In this document: one piece after another, positions 44,703 through 53,614 of the stretch
Layout: each line of letters opens with the position of its first letter
Numbering within the stretch: position 1 is the first letter of the stretch
From: Lutispora sp041687175
Lineage (GTDB): Bacteria > Bacillota > Clostridia > Lutisporales > Lutisporaceae
DNA: 64,000 nt
Direction of reading: 5' to 3'
Assembly: GCF_041687175.1 (NCBI RefSeq)
Contig: NZ_JAWLCK010000001.1
Location: 1 to 64,000, forward strand
Made by a program: the position numbers and the translations under genes
Notes under the pieces: generated by a model
The model's database searches: none
What the model saw: only the letters and a program-made list of their open reading frames with translations
Told to the model about the DNA's origin: nothing

Positions 44703-46169
44703 CTATACCCTTATATCAAGGTAGCCTTCGTTAATATTATAGGGATTGTCATATACCATGATATTCTCCTCTAATTCCCCTTCCACATCACCGATGTATG
44801 CATTTCTTTTATTGCTGTTATTCCAAGCTCGTAAATTCTGATTTTCATATCCCCATCTGCCCTGGTTGCCTATAGACACACTTAAGTTCTGTATATTAAT
44901 TCCCTTCTGGTTTAAAGCATCCTTAAGCTCTGTAAAGTTAGATTCAATGGTTTCTTTCACTCTTTGATTTTCTGCGATGAATCTTGCAGTTATTTCACCA
45001 TTTTCCATAACCAGTCTTATAGTCAGTTTTCCCAAGGAATCGGGCTTCAGCTTTATTTTTATTTCAGAAATACTTTCATCATTAATAACTTCACTGATTT
45101 CGAGGATTTGACCGAATAACTCTTCCCTATTAATGAACTCGGTTTTATTAATAGTAGAACTCTTTTGCAAGGATTCCGATGTGTTAGCAACATCGAAGTC
45201 TTTTCCATCTATTGCTGAGTATTCAGTTCCCATATTGTTTATTTGATTATTTAAATCATCATATGTATCTACAAATTCTATGTCCTTTAACTTCACCTTT
45301 AATCCATTTTGTGTATAGGCATCCTCAATTAAATCAGATTTATTATTTAGCTTGGTCTCAATATCCTTTATTTCTTCCTCTTTTGCTTCAGTAATGTGAC
45401 TATTTGCTTCATCTACTTCCAATGCTTTGGCAGTTTTAGCTTGACTATTTTTCATAGCTACATCCAAAATCTTTGTATTGTTCCATTTCTCATTTTTATC
45501 AGGCTTTTTTAATTCTTTGTCATTGGCGGGTAATAAGCTGTAATAATCTTGTTCATCTGCTAGAAAAGTTTCATCCAGTTCTAAAGTTTTAATCATTTCA
45601 ATTGCCTTATCAATCTCTGCTTTCCCTATTAGCTCATTATTTTGGATGATGGTGGATATTTTTTCTATTAAATCAACCTCTGTTATCTTAACATTATCTA
45701 AATGATTGATCTCATTAAAAAGAGTCTCCCTAACCTCTTTTATATCCTGTTGTTCCAAGTTCAACAATCCAGCCATCATAGTCAGAATTGAGTCAGTCAA
45801 GCTTTTTACTTCTGTCTCAATGTCTTTTGAATCTATACCCATCTCTGAAGTCTCTTTATCCTTCACTGTAATCTCTCTGCTTGTATCTGTCCCATATACA
45901 GGATATCTTTGCTCATTCCCAAGCTTTAGCCCCTTATTTTTTTTGCTATCTTCACCTCTATACGTTGATATATCTACATCATTATAGCTGCTATCATCAT
46001 TTTGAGATAGTCTTCGTTCTTTAGGCTGCTGTAAATTTTTTCTATGTTCCAGGGCTTTCTCCATAATTGTTTTGTAGTCAGTGTTATTGATATCTAGATT
46101 TGGTTTAAAGCTTATTTTATTATTGATAGGTTTGCTACTAATTAAGCCTGAAAAATCTATCATGTTCAA
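44703..46169 (-). CDS. fliK: Flagellar hook-length control protein FliK
   Basis: FliK measures the hook and triggers the FlhB switch. The long N-terminal and middle region is low in structure and rich in Asn, Lys, Asp and Glu, as expected of a ruler. The C-terminal domain (about 370-450) has EIKIKLKPDSLGKLTIRLVMENGEITARFIAEN (in parts) and LNQKGINIQNLSVSIG, the Flg_hook signature. The start is uncertain; TTG 46169 is 8 nt after the run of G in AAAGGGGGTG, with GTG 46178 and ATG 46163 as alternatives. 488 residues. Confidence 0.92.
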   Translation of the reverse strand: MNMIDFSGLISSKPINNKISFKPNLDINNTDYKTIMEKALEHRKNLQQPKERRLSQNDDSSYNDVDISTYRGEDSKKNKGLKLGNEQRYPVYGTDTSREITVKDKETSEMGIDSKDIETEVKSLTDSILTMMAGLLNLEQQDIKEVRETLFNEINHLDNVKITEVDLIEKISTIIQNNELIGKAEIDKAIEMIKTLELDETFLADEQDYYSLLPANDKELKKPDKNEKWNNTKILDVAMKNSQAKTAKALEVDEANSHITEAKEEEIKDIETKLNNKSDLIEDAYTQNGLKVKLKDIEFVDTYDDLNNQINNMGTEYSAIDGKDFDVANTSESLQKSSTINKTEFINREELFGQILEISEVINDESISEIKIKLKPDSLGKLTIRLVMENGEITARFIAENQRVKETIESNFTELKDALNQKGINIQNLSVSIGNQGRWGYENQNLRAWNNSNKRNAYIGDVEGELEENIMVYDNPYNINEGYLDIRV

Positions 46170-46199
46170 CTCTATCACCCCCTTTCACCTTTATTTATG

Positions 46200-46814
46200 T
46201 TAATTGATGCCTTCTGGTTCCCCAATTTCTTCTAATATTTGGGCTGCATGCAATGGATCCATGAGCATCAAAATTGAACTGCTTTTTTCCTTTTTCATAT
46301 TTCTTATTATTTGCACTACTGTATCCTTGCTTTCCATATTTGATAATATTTGCACTGCCTTTGATGAGTCCATCTTTTCTAGATATTCTACTTGTTCAGC
46401 AATACTGCTCAAACTAGTGTTTACTCTTTCAAGTTTTTCTTCTAATTCGGTCTCCCTTTCCTTCAAATATTCTTCCTTGCTTGCCAGTTCATTCGCTTTC
46501 TCTTCCAGTTCTTTTTCTTTTTCGTTTAGCAGCTTTTTTGCTGTTTCCAAATCATTTTTTTCCTTTTTAATCATATCTAGCTGTATTTCTTCCGGTGTTT
46601 TATTTTCAGCAACAGGTTTAATAACATTGCCAATCACAGGCCAAGTTGACATATAGTTTAATATTGAAGATTTTGCTCCTCCTATATTGAATAATAGTAT
46701 ACCTCCCACGACAATTATTGTTGTTAAAAGTATTATCGTCAATATTAGGAAGAAATTTTGCAGCTTGATATTCTTTTTTGTAGTTTTTATATTCTTTTTC
46801 TCAACCTGCTGCAT
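46200..46814 (-). CDS. MotE/YlxF-like membrane coiled-coil protein with MgtE-N domain
   Basis: The 204-residue protein has one N-terminal membrane helix (about 18-45), a long coiled coil (about 85-145) and a C-terminal MgtE N-domain-like region (YLEKMDSSKAVQILSNM, MDPLHAAQILEEIG). In the same place B. subtilis has YlxF, and in alpha-proteobacteria the related MotE helps MotC stability. A role in export or basal-body assembly is inferred. The ATG at 46814 follows GGAGGGTGA. Confidence 0.85.
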   Translation of the reverse strand: MQQVEKKNIKTTKKNIKLQNFFLILTIILLTTIIVVGGILLFNIGGAKSSILNYMSTWPVIGNVIKPVAENKTPEEIQLDMIKKEKNDLETAKKLLNEKEKELEEKANELASKEEYLKERETELEEKLERVNTSLSSIAEQVEYLEKMDSSKAVQILSNMESKDTVVQIIRNMKKEKSSSILMLMDPLHAAQILEEIGEPEGIN

Positions 46815-46828
46815 AATGTCACCCTCCA

Positions 46829-47269
46829 TTACTTCCTGCTTTCCTTATATGATACTATTTCTTCAATATTCTTTTCATATTTGCGCTGCTCACCAGCTTG
46901 AAAACTGTTATAATATACTTCATTTAATTTTTCCATTGTTTTTTTGTTTTGCATAGCTTTTATAAGCTCCTGTCTGCTTTTTTTTACTTCTTCTTCTGCC
47001 TTGATAACTGAGTTAGTTTTATGTTTAATTCCTTCTCTATAAAATACCTGTTCCTCATAAATATCTCTTAATTCTGCGATTGTAGTTCCATTGCTTGCCT
47101 TCTGATACAGTATGTGATTGCTGTTGTTCAATCGGTCATATAACTTGTTAAGATCTTCCTTCTCTCTTTGGTATCTTTTTATGCTTATGCTTAACTTACT
47201 CTTCTTTTGATCCTCCATGCTCTTTCTATACTCAAGCACCTTTTGAAACTTAAACTTATATGTTGCCAA
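46829..47269 (-). CDS. fliJ: Flagellar export chaperone FliJ
   Basis: FliJ is a coiled-coil stalk protein of the flagellar export ATPase. The 146-residue product is nearly all alpha-helical coiled coil and starts with ATYKFKFQKVLEYRK, the usual FliJ beginning (F-x-L-Q-x-V-L-x-x-R). FliJ is poorly conserved, so the call rests on that motif, length and position after fliI. The TTG at 47269 follows AGGTGA; a GTG at 47278 is possible. Confidence 0.9.
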   Translation of the reverse strand: MATYKFKFQKVLEYRKSMEDQKKSKLSISIKRYQREKEDLNKLYDRLNNSNHILYQKASNGTTIAELRDIYEEQVFYREGIKHKTNSVIKAEEEVKKSRQELIKAMQNKKTMEKLNEVYYNSFQAGEQRKYEKNIEEIVSYKESRK

Positions 47270-47278
47270 AACAATCAC

Positions 47279-48589
47279 CTAACTCAATATTTTTTCCATA
47301 ATATGTATAGAATCCTCAAAGCTTACTTTCTCATTTGTAGGTTGGGTTAGAAATTGATTTATACTATCTATCTTATCTATAGCTAAATCAATTTTTTTAT
47401 TGCTTCCTTTTTGATAGGCCCCTAAATTTATTAAGTCTTCCGCATCTTTATATATAGATAATATCTTCTTAATCTCATTTGCTAAATCATGGTGGTGGTT
47501 ATCTACTATATTGGTCATTAATCTGCTTACACTTGCAAGAATGTCAATGGAAGGGTAATGATTTCTATTGGCCAAAAGTCTAGATAAAACAATGTGTCCA
47601 TCTAGAATTCCGCGAACTGCATCTGTTATTGGTTCATTCATATCATCACCATCAACAAGCACAGTATAAAAAGCTGTAATAGAACCTTTATCAGATGTGC
47701 CTGTTCTCTCAAGAAGCTTTGGCAGCACTGAAAATACTGATGGTGTAAATCCTCTTGATACAGGAGGTTCACCAATAGAAAGTCCTATTTCCCTTTGAGC
47801 CATAGCAAACCTGGTAAGGGAGTCCATCATGAGCAAAACATCCTTACCCTGATCTCTAAAATATTCTGCTATGGTTGTAGCAACATAGGCTGATTTTAAT
47901 CTAATTAAAGGAGGTTGATCTGAAGTGGCTACAACAACTACAGATCTTCTTAAGCCCTCCTCTTGTAAATCATTTTTTATAAACTCATTAACCTCTCTTC
48001 CTCTTTCACCGATTAAGCATATTACATTGATGTCAGCAGTTGTATTCCTTGCAATCATGCCAAGCAATGTGCTTTTACCCACACCACTTCCAGCAAAAAT
48101 ACCTATTCTTTGTCCTCTTCCAATGGTCAATAATCCATCAATAGCTTTGATACCTATAGGAAGGGGTGTATTGATAATGCTCCTACAAAGCGGATCTGGA
48201 GGTTCATTGTATATTGAATACAATGAGCTGTCTTCAATAGCTCCTTTGCCATCCATAGGCTGCCCTAATCCATCAATAATCCTGCCCAATAGACTATTGC
48301 TGACAGGAACATGCATACTTTTGCCAGTTGCTACAACTTGACTTCCAGGACCTATTCCATCTAAAGATCCTAAGGGCATTAAACTGACAATGTTTCCTCT
48401 AAATCCTACCACTTCCGCCAAAACAGTTTTATTATCTTTTACATTTACAATAGTACACAATTCATTTAAATTGACAGCAGGACCTACAGATTCTATAGTA
48501 AGTCCTATTACTTGAGATACTCTTCCGCTGTATCTAATAAAATCTTTAGTGTTTATTAGTTTCTTATATTTGGATAAGTCAAGACTCAT
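47279..48589 (-). CDS. fliI: Flagellum-specific ATPase FliI
   Basis: FliI is the hexameric ATPase that prepares substrates for flagellar export. It resembles the beta subunit of F1-ATPase: Walker A GIFAGSGVGKSTLLGMIAR near residue 160, GERGREV and the LLMMDSLTRFAMAQREIGLS region (in parts) with Walker B. 436 residues is normal. The ATG at 48589 is chosen; in-frame GTG codons upstream overlap fliH. Confidence 0.96.
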   Translation of the reverse strand: MSLDLSKYKKLINTKDFIRYSGRVSQVIGLTIESVGPAVNLNELCTIVNVKDNKTVLAEVVGFRGNIVSLMPLGSLDGIGPGSQVVATGKSMHVPVSNSLLGRIIDGLGQPMDGKGAIEDSSLYSIYNEPPDPLCRSIINTPLPIGIKAIDGLLTIGRGQRIGIFAGSGVGKSTLLGMIARNTTADINVICLIGERGREVNEFIKNDLQEEGLRRSVVVVATSDQPPLIRLKSAYVATTIAEYFRDQGKDVLLMMDSLTRFAMAQREIGLSIGEPPVSRGFTPSVFSVLPKLLERTGTSDKGSITAFYTVLVDGDDMNEPITDAVRGILDGHIVLSRLLANRNHYPSIDILASVSRLMTNIVDNHHHDLANEIKKILSIYKDAEDLINLGAYQKGSNKKIDLAIDKIDSINQFLTQPTNEKVSFEDSIHIMEKILS

Positions 48590-48594
48590 CAAAA

Positions 48595-49341
48595 CTACCA
48601 CTCATTCCTCAATGCAAAATAAAAAGCTTTTTGTAATTGCTCAAGCTGAAGTTCAATGCTTGAGTTGACTTCTCCTGATGGTGTGTCTACAATACAATCA
48701 CCTTTTTTTAAAAACTTGTCTTCGATTATTTCCAACTCTGATATTCCTTCAACCAATGATTCAATAATATGCTTCTTAACGAGCACATTAGGATAATCTT
48801 CACTGCTAACTTTTATAGCCACTTTATCCCTATATGTACATTTTTCAAGTGCTATCTTTATTTGTGAGATAATTATATCCTTGTTTTGCTGAATCTCATT
48901 TCCTATTATCTTTTTTACCGAATTCAAAATGAGTTCGACTATTTCTTCTTCAGCTTCCCTATATATGCTCTCTTTTCTATCATCTAGAGATTTTTTAATG
49001 CTCTGAGCTTCTTTTATAATATCTTTGGTTTTTGCCTTCGCTTCTTCATATCCCTTGTTAAAACCCTTTTTGTATGCTTCCTCCAATTCTTTTTTCTTAA
49101 GTTCTTCCATTTCATCATATTTCTCTTTAATAATTCTATTTGCTTCCTCATTAGCTTCTTTTAATATACTAGCATACATCTCACGGGCTTCTTTGATGAT
49201 TCTGTCATACTCACTGGAATCATTCTTGTCATCTATACTCTCATCATTCTTAACTATATCTAGTTTTATGTTTTCTACCTTGTTTATCAGTGGCTTAGGC
49301 ATACCAATACTTACTTTTTGAGATTTATATACTTTATACAA
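48595..49341 (-). CDS. fliH: Flagellar export ATPase regulator FliH
   Basis: FliH binds and restrains FliI and links it to the C-ring. The protein has a long N-terminal coiled coil with an A-x3-A/G-x3-G-type segment (AYKKGFNKGYEEAKAK near residue 90) and a C-terminal V-ATPase subunit E-like domain (about 120-245). The start is a TTG that overlaps fliG by 8 nt, with GGTGGAGG upstream. 248 residues is normal. Confidence 0.92.
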   Translation of the reverse strand: MYKVYKSQKVSIGMPKPLINKVENIKLDIVKNDESIDDKNDSSEYDRIIKEAREMYASILKEANEEANRIIKEKYDEMEELKKKELEEAYKKGFNKGYEEAKAKTKDIIKEAQSIKKSLDDRKESIYREAEEEIVELILNSVKKIIGNEIQQNKDIIISQIKIALEKCTYRDKVAIKVSSEDYPNVLVKKHIIESLVEGISELEIIEDKFLKKGDCIVDTPSGEVNSSIELQLEQLQKAFYFALRNEW

Positions 49342-50350
49342 TTATCTCATCGCCTCCACCTCTAGATATTACAATTTCTCCTGCATCCTCAAGCTTTCTA
49401 ATAACATTTACAATTTTCTGCTGTGCCTCTTCTACATCTCTTAATCTAACAGGTCCCATAAACTCCATGTCTTCCTTTATCATTTCAGCTAATCGTTTTG
49501 ACATGTTAGAGAATACTGCTTTAGATACTTCTTCACTTGAACTCTTTAATGCAAGTGCCCAATCTCCGTTTTCAACTTCCCTGATAACCCTTTGAATAGA
49601 TCGATTATCAAGGGTGATAATATCTTCAAATACAAACATTCTCTTCTTGATCTCTTCTGCCAGTTCAATATCCTGTAGTTCAAGAGTTTCCATAATATTC
49701 TTTTCTGTACCTCTATCTACAGTATTCAATATATCAACTACTGCCTGAATACCACCTGTAGATGTATAATCTTGGCTGATCATTGAAGATAACTTTTTCT
49801 CTAATACTCTTTCTATTTCTTTTATTACTTCAGGTGATGTCCTGTCCATCATTGCTATCCTTCTTGTTACATCAGACTGCTTGTCCGGAGAAAGTGCAGA
49901 CAATATTGCCGAAGCTTGCTGAGGTTTTAGATATGAAAGAATAAGTGCAATGGTTTGGGGATGCTCGCCTTGTATAAAGTTCAAAAGCTGGGAAGGATCT
50001 GCTTTTCTTACAAAGTCAAAGGGTCTTACCTGCAGAGAAGCCGTCAGTTTATTTATCACCTCTAAAGCCTTTTGATTTCCAAGAGCTCTTTCTAAAATTT
50101 CTTTAGCATAGGATATACCACCTTCTGATATATACTCCTGGGCTAAGCATATCTGATAGAATTCATTAAGAACTTCTTCTTTATCATCAGGAGCAACAGT
50201 CCTCATATTTGCAATTTCCAGAGTTAGCTGCTCAATATCTTCTTCTTTTAAATGCTTAAACACTTGAGCAGATTTCTCAGGACCAATTGCTATGAGCAAA
50301 ATAGCCGCTTTCTGTAACCCACTGAATTGACCCTTGCCTGTCCTGCTCAT
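49334..50350 (-). CDS. fliG: Flagellar motor switch protein FliG
   Basis: FliG is the C-ring subunit that takes torque from the stators. FSGLQKAAILLIAIGPEKSAQVFKHL begins the N-terminal domain (in parts). The middle domain has the EHPQTIALILSYL motif near residue 127, and the C-terminal charged torque helix contains VFEDIITLDNRSIQRVIREV (in parts). 338 residues is normal. The order fliF-fliG-fliH is standard. Confidence 0.97.
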   Translation of the reverse strand: MSRTGKGQFSGLQKAAILLIAIGPEKSAQVFKHLKEEDIEQLTLEIANMRTVAPDDKEEVLNEFYQICLAQEYISEGGISYAKEILERALGNQKALEVINKLTASLQVRPFDFVRKADPSQLLNFIQGEHPQTIALILSYLKPQQASAILSALSPDKQSDVTRRIAMMDRTSPEVIKEIERVLEKKLSSMISQDYTSTGGIQAVVDILNTVDRGTEKNIMETLELQDIELAEEIKKRMFVFEDIITLDNRSIQRVIREVENGDWALALKSSSEEVSKAVFSNMSKRLAEMIKEDMEFMGPVRLRDVEEAQQKIVNVIRKLEDAGEIVISRGGGDEIIV

Positions 50351-50364
50351 ACCATCACTCCCTC

Positions 50365-52056
50365 TTATTCCTCATTCAACCAAGTTTTTAGCAACTGCGC
50401 TACTTGCTCCGGCTTCTGGGAAACAAACTTCTCGACCTTTTTCTTTACTTCATTTCTGTCCTCTAAGTCAATATCACTTAATTCTGAAGCCTCTTCTATT
50501 TTACTTAAAGCAATTCCAATATCATCTTCGACTTCTTCTTTCTTGCTTCTTTTCATCAGAACTATCATAGCTCCCCCAAACACCAATATGGCAGCTATGG
50601 CAGCACCTAGCATTAATAACATTTGATTCCTTTTTTGCTCAGCCTCTTTGGCTATTGCATTCTCCACCTGATCCTTTAATGTGGTATCAAAATCCATAGC
50701 CATAACATGAATATTTTCTGTTATATTTATATTTGATTCATCTGCTTTATTTACAACTAAACCTTCAACAGCTTTTATTGCTAGAGCTTTTATATTTTCT
50801 TTTTCTTCATCGTCAATAGTTAAAGTAGGATCATATAAATCGTCATTTGGATTATTTAACATTTTTTCAATATCTATTAAAGACATTTTTTTAAACTTTT
50901 CATCAGACAACTTCAATCTAAGTGCTTTTCTCTCTATTTTGGCATTATTATCAATTAATATAGATAATGACAAATTCTCAATATATCCTTTTTCCTTAAC
51001 AATTTGGTTGTGAATCTCGTTTATCTCATAATTTACTATTCTGCTGGATTCACTATAAGTTGATTCTGATTCGTCTATTTGTTCATATGTTGGAATTTCA
51101 ATATTGCTATCAGTCCCTGGTACACCGCCAGTGCCAGTATTAGTCGATTCCTTATTGGTTTCTTCCATGCTTCTTATAAGTCCAGCATTATCATCACTAT
51201 TATCTGGTGCTTCAAACTTTTTTTCAGTTTTTACTTCTTCACTAAAATTGAGCTTCACAGTGGCCATAACATTAACATTACCAACCCCATAGACTGATTC
51301 TAAAAACTTTTTAATGCTGTTTTGTATATTTATCCTAGTAGCTTCTTGTATCTCCATCTGCGTATTAACCTTAGCATTGAAAGCCATCCCTTCCGTCTTT
51401 AAGGATCGACCGGTCTCATCAATTATAGATATGTTTTCTTCTTTTAATCCTTTCACGCTTTTAGATATGTACTGAGCAATTCCATCAACTTGGGCTTGAT
51501 CCAGACCAGGATATCCGGCTTTAGTCTTAACAATCACACTGGCGCTGGATTCCTGTTTATTGCTCTCCAAAACAAATACATTGTCATCTGGAATAAATAA
51601 GTTTACCTGTGCCCATTCAACACCATCCAAAGATTTTATTCCATTGGCTATGATGTTTTGCATGTATATTAATTCTCTCATCCTTTTATCTTGGGATGTA
51701 TCATTAAAAGAAGATTTAAGCATTTCAGGAAACACGATGTCGTTCTGAGGTAGACCTTCCATCGCAAGGTTTATCCTTGCTTCATCCACTTTTTCCTTGG
51801 GCACTAGTATAGTAGTTCCATCAACTTTAACAGGGATTCTCATTTCCTCTAGCTTGTTCCTTATTTCACCTGCATCCTTAGCATCAAGATTTGGATACAA
51901 AACCTGATACCTTGGCATAGATGAAAATACGCCTATGCTAGCTATAAGCAATATTGATATTATAGATATAATTGCAATTCTTATTTTTTGTCCTTTATCA
52001 AGTCCCTGCCAAAACTCATTCAGGTTATCCCTCATTTTCTTGATTGCCTCACCCAT
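50365..52056 (-). CDS. fliF: Flagellar MS-ring protein FliF
   Basis: FliF forms the membrane ring on which the flagellum is built. An N-terminal membrane helix (about 25-45), the YscJ-type repeat region (YPNLDAKDAGEIRNKLEEM and RINLAMEGLPQNDIVFPEM), a long extracytoplasmic part with a low-complexity insert (about 295-340) and a second membrane helix (about 475-495) lead to a cytoplasmic tail that binds FliG. 563 residues is normal. Confidence 0.97.
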   Translation of the reverse strand: MGEAIKKMRDNLNEFWQGLDKGQKIRIAIISIISILLIASIGVFSSMPRYQVLYPNLDAKDAGEIRNKLEEMRIPVKVDGTTILVPKEKVDEARINLAMEGLPQNDIVFPEMLKSSFNDTSQDKRMRELIYMQNIIANGIKSLDGVEWAQVNLFIPDDNVFVLESNKQESSASVIVKTKAGYPGLDQAQVDGIAQYISKSVKGLKEENISIIDETGRSLKTEGMAFNAKVNTQMEIQEATRINIQNSIKKFLESVYGVGNVNVMATVKLNFSEEVKTEKKFEAPDNSDDNAGLIRSMEETNKESTNTGTGGVPGTDSNIEIPTYEQIDESESTYSESSRIVNYEINEIHNQIVKEKGYIENLSLSILIDNNAKIERKALRLKLSDEKFKKMSLIDIEKMLNNPNDDLYDPTLTIDDEEKENIKALAIKAVEGLVVNKADESNINITENIHVMAMDFDTTLKDQVENAIAKEAEQKRNQMLLMLGAAIAAILVFGGAMIVLMKRSKKEEVEDDIGIALSKIEEASELSDIDLEDRNEVKKKVEKFVSQKPEQVAQLLKTWLNEE

Positions 52057-52075
52057 TTAATCAATCACCTCTCAA

Positions 52076-52369
52076 TTAAATGGACATGCGCATAATCTCG
52101 TTATATGCATCTAAAATCTTGTTTCTTACTTGTAATGTAAACTGAAGTGCTAATTCTGCTTTTTGTGATGCTATGACAACCTGATGAACATTATCTATAT
52201 TTCCAGCTACTAATTGATTATTTAAATTCTGGGACTCTAATTGTAATTGATTAACTTTTTGAATACTATCTTTCAACATCTCACTGAAAGACAAATTATT
52301 TTTATTATCACTACTGCCTAATGTATCAAGAAGCTTTAAATTATTCGTATTAATAAAATCTATTCTCAA
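52076..52369 (-). CDS. fliE: Flagellar hook-basal body protein FliE
   Basis: FliE joins the MS ring to the rod. The 97-residue protein shows FSEMLKDSIQKVNQLQLESQNLNNQL and HQVVIASQKAELALQFTLQVRNKILDAYNEIMRM (both in parts), the conserved C-terminal pattern. The start is a TTG 8 nt after GGGAGG. It lies between flgC and fliF. Confidence 0.96.
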   Translation of the reverse strand: MRIDFINTNNLKLLDTLGSSDNKNNLSFSEMLKDSIQKVNQLQLESQNLNNQLVAGNIDNVHQVVIASQKAELALQFTLQVRNKILDAYNEIMRMSI

Positions 52370-52384
52370 AGTTCTATCCTCCCG

Positions 52385-52828
52385 CTATATTCTACCTATT
52401 TCAAGAGCTTTCATGACCATGCTCTTTGTAGAATTTATTGAAGTGACATTAGCTTCATATGCTCTTGTGGCTGAAATCATATTAACCATTTCTACCATAA
52501 TATCTACATTAGGCATCTTTACATATCCATTTTCATCTGCATCTGGATGGCCAGGACTGTATACTAATTTAAATTCAGATTTATCTTCAATAATTCCACT
52601 TACCTTAACACCTGACTTTATTACATTTCCTTGAGCAATTGATAAATAACTGCTAAAAGGCTTTTCTATATCCGCTTCTTTGAATATGACCATTTTTCTT
52701 CTATAAGGTAACCCATTAGATGTTCTGGTAGTATTTGCATTAGCGATATTTTGTGATATAATATCCATTCTAAGTCTTTCGGCTGTCAATCCTGAAGCAC
52801 TAATATTTATTGAATCAAATAAACCCAA
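52385..52828 (-). CDS. flgC: Flagellar proximal rod protein FlgC
   Basis: The 147-residue protein has the rod signature INISASGLTAERLRMDIISQNIANANT (in parts), the YSPGHPDADENGYVKMPNVD motif (in parts) and the C-terminal ISATRAYEANVTSINSTKSM. FlgC forms the proximal rod with FlgB and FlgF-type proteins. The start is a TTG 9 nt after GGAGG. It follows flgB by 6 nt. Confidence 0.97.
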   Translation of the reverse strand: MGLFDSINISASGLTAERLRMDIISQNIANANTTRTSNGLPYRRKMVIFKEADIEKPFSSYLSIAQGNVIKSGVKVSGIIEDKSEFKLVYSPGHPDADENGYVKMPNVDIMVEMVNMISATRAYEANVTSINSTKSMVMKALEIGRI

Positions 52829-52834
52829 AATACC

Positions 52835-53242
52835 CTACCTCCCTTCATTAATTGCCTGTTTAATCAAGCCAAGCTCTTTGGATAACTGATTTGATAATAT
52901 ATTGTATTGTAATGAATTCTTGGCCAATTCTGCGTTTTCTTCATCAATATCTACATTATTACCGTCTCTTCTCATAGAAGTGCTTAAATCTCTTCTGACT
53001 ATTATTTCATTTGATAAAAGCCTATCTTTACCAATAGGCAGAAATTTAGGATTTTTATGTATAGATGCAATATGGAACTGGCTTTTCTTTTCATTAAGTG
53101 ATGCTTCAAAATATACTTTAAACTTCTTATACCCAGGAGTCTCTGCATTTGCTATATTATTTGATATTACTTCGTTCTTAACCCAGCATGCATCCAAAGC
53201 TCTTTCTAACAAACCAGTTTGTCGGTTAATTTTATCTATCAT
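52835..53242 (-). CDS. flgB: Flagellar proximal rod protein FlgB
   Basis: The 135-residue protein has LERALDACWVKNEVISNNIANAETPGYKKFKV (in parts) near the start, the flagellar rod signature, and the C-terminal SLQYNILSNQLSKELGLIKQAI. It is the first gene of the fla/che operon, with a leader of about 150 nt from the promoter at 53396-53424. Confidence 0.97.
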   Translation of the reverse strand: MIDKINRQTGLLERALDACWVKNEVISNNIANAETPGYKKFKVYFEASLNEKKSQFHIASIHKNPKFLPIGKDRLLSNEIIVRRDLSTSMRRDGNNVDIDEENAELAKNSLQYNILSNQLSKELGLIKQAINEGR

Positions 53243-53326
53243 TGAACCATCCCCTTATATTTCCTAAATATTTTTACTTCGACACAAATTATGGTTTTCC
53301 TTTAAGTAAACAGAATATAATAGTAT

Positions 53327-53341
53327 AATTTTCGATATAAT
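53327..53341. promoter_or_regulatory. Degenerate CodY-like box in the fla/che leader
   Basis: The minus strand reads ATTATATCGAAAATT, matching AATTTTCWGAAAATT at 10 of 15 positions, with the GAAAATT half complete. The match is weak and the region is AT-rich, so chance is possible. It is listed because codY lies next door and CodY represses this operon in B. subtilis. Confidence 0.3.
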
Positions 53342-53395
53342 TAATAATATAATGATAAAATACATTATTATACGATAAATTTCAACTTATATTCT

Positions 53396-53424
53396 ATTAT
53401 AAATATTTTATTTTATCGAGTAAA
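53396..53424 (-). promoter_or_regulatory. Sigma-A promoter of the fla/che operon
   Basis: TTTACT (53424-53419) and a perfect TATAAT (53401-53396) are 17 nt apart, about 150 nt before flgB. It is the best promoter in the gap and is placed like the fla/che promoter of B. subtilis. Confidence 0.6.
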
Positions 53425-53474
53425 TGGTCGCAAAGTTCTATTTATTTTACAAAATAATGCAAATAATACATTTT

Positions 53475-53491
53475 CCAATAAGCTTTATTGG
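53475..53491. promoter_or_regulatory. Perfect inverted repeat upstream of the fla/che promoter
   Basis: CCAATAA and TTATTGG are separated by 3 nt. It lies about 50 nt upstream of the fla/che -35 box, at a position suitable for an activator or repressor. The regulator is unknown. Confidence 0.45.
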
Positions 53492-53574
53492 CATTTTTTG
53501 GAAAAAATAAAAGAATATTATTTAATCAGATGGTGTTTGCAATAAAATATGAGAGTATTTTATACAATAAAAAA

Positions 53575-53599
53575 GTAAGATAGATTTGCTCTATCTTAC
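53575..53599 (-). terminator. Intrinsic terminator after codY
   Basis: GTAAGATAGA pairs with TCTATCTTAC over 10 bp with a 5-nt loop, flanked by A/T runs on both sides so that the minus strand has a T-run after the stem. It ends the hslV-hslU-codY transcript. Confidence 0.9.
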
Positions 53600-53614
53600 T
53601 TTTTTATAAATGCT

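Larger units (their letters stand above)
53243..53614 (-). promoter_or_regulatory. codY-flgB intergenic control region
   Basis: This 372-nt gap is the longest gene-free stretch in the window and is very AT-rich. In transcription order it holds the codY terminator (53599-53575), a perfect 7-bp palindrome (53475-53491), a sigma-A promoter (53396-53424), a degenerate CodY-like box (53327-53341) and a roughly 150-nt leader to flgB. I looked for a sigma-D site (TAAA and GCCGATAT with 15-nt spacing) and did not find one with good spacing. Confidence 0.75.

Noticed and set aside
53243..53614. Sigma-D promoter before flgB
   Set aside because: A CGATAA sequence is present, but no TAAA lies at the required 15-16 nt spacing; nearest fit is about 20 nt.
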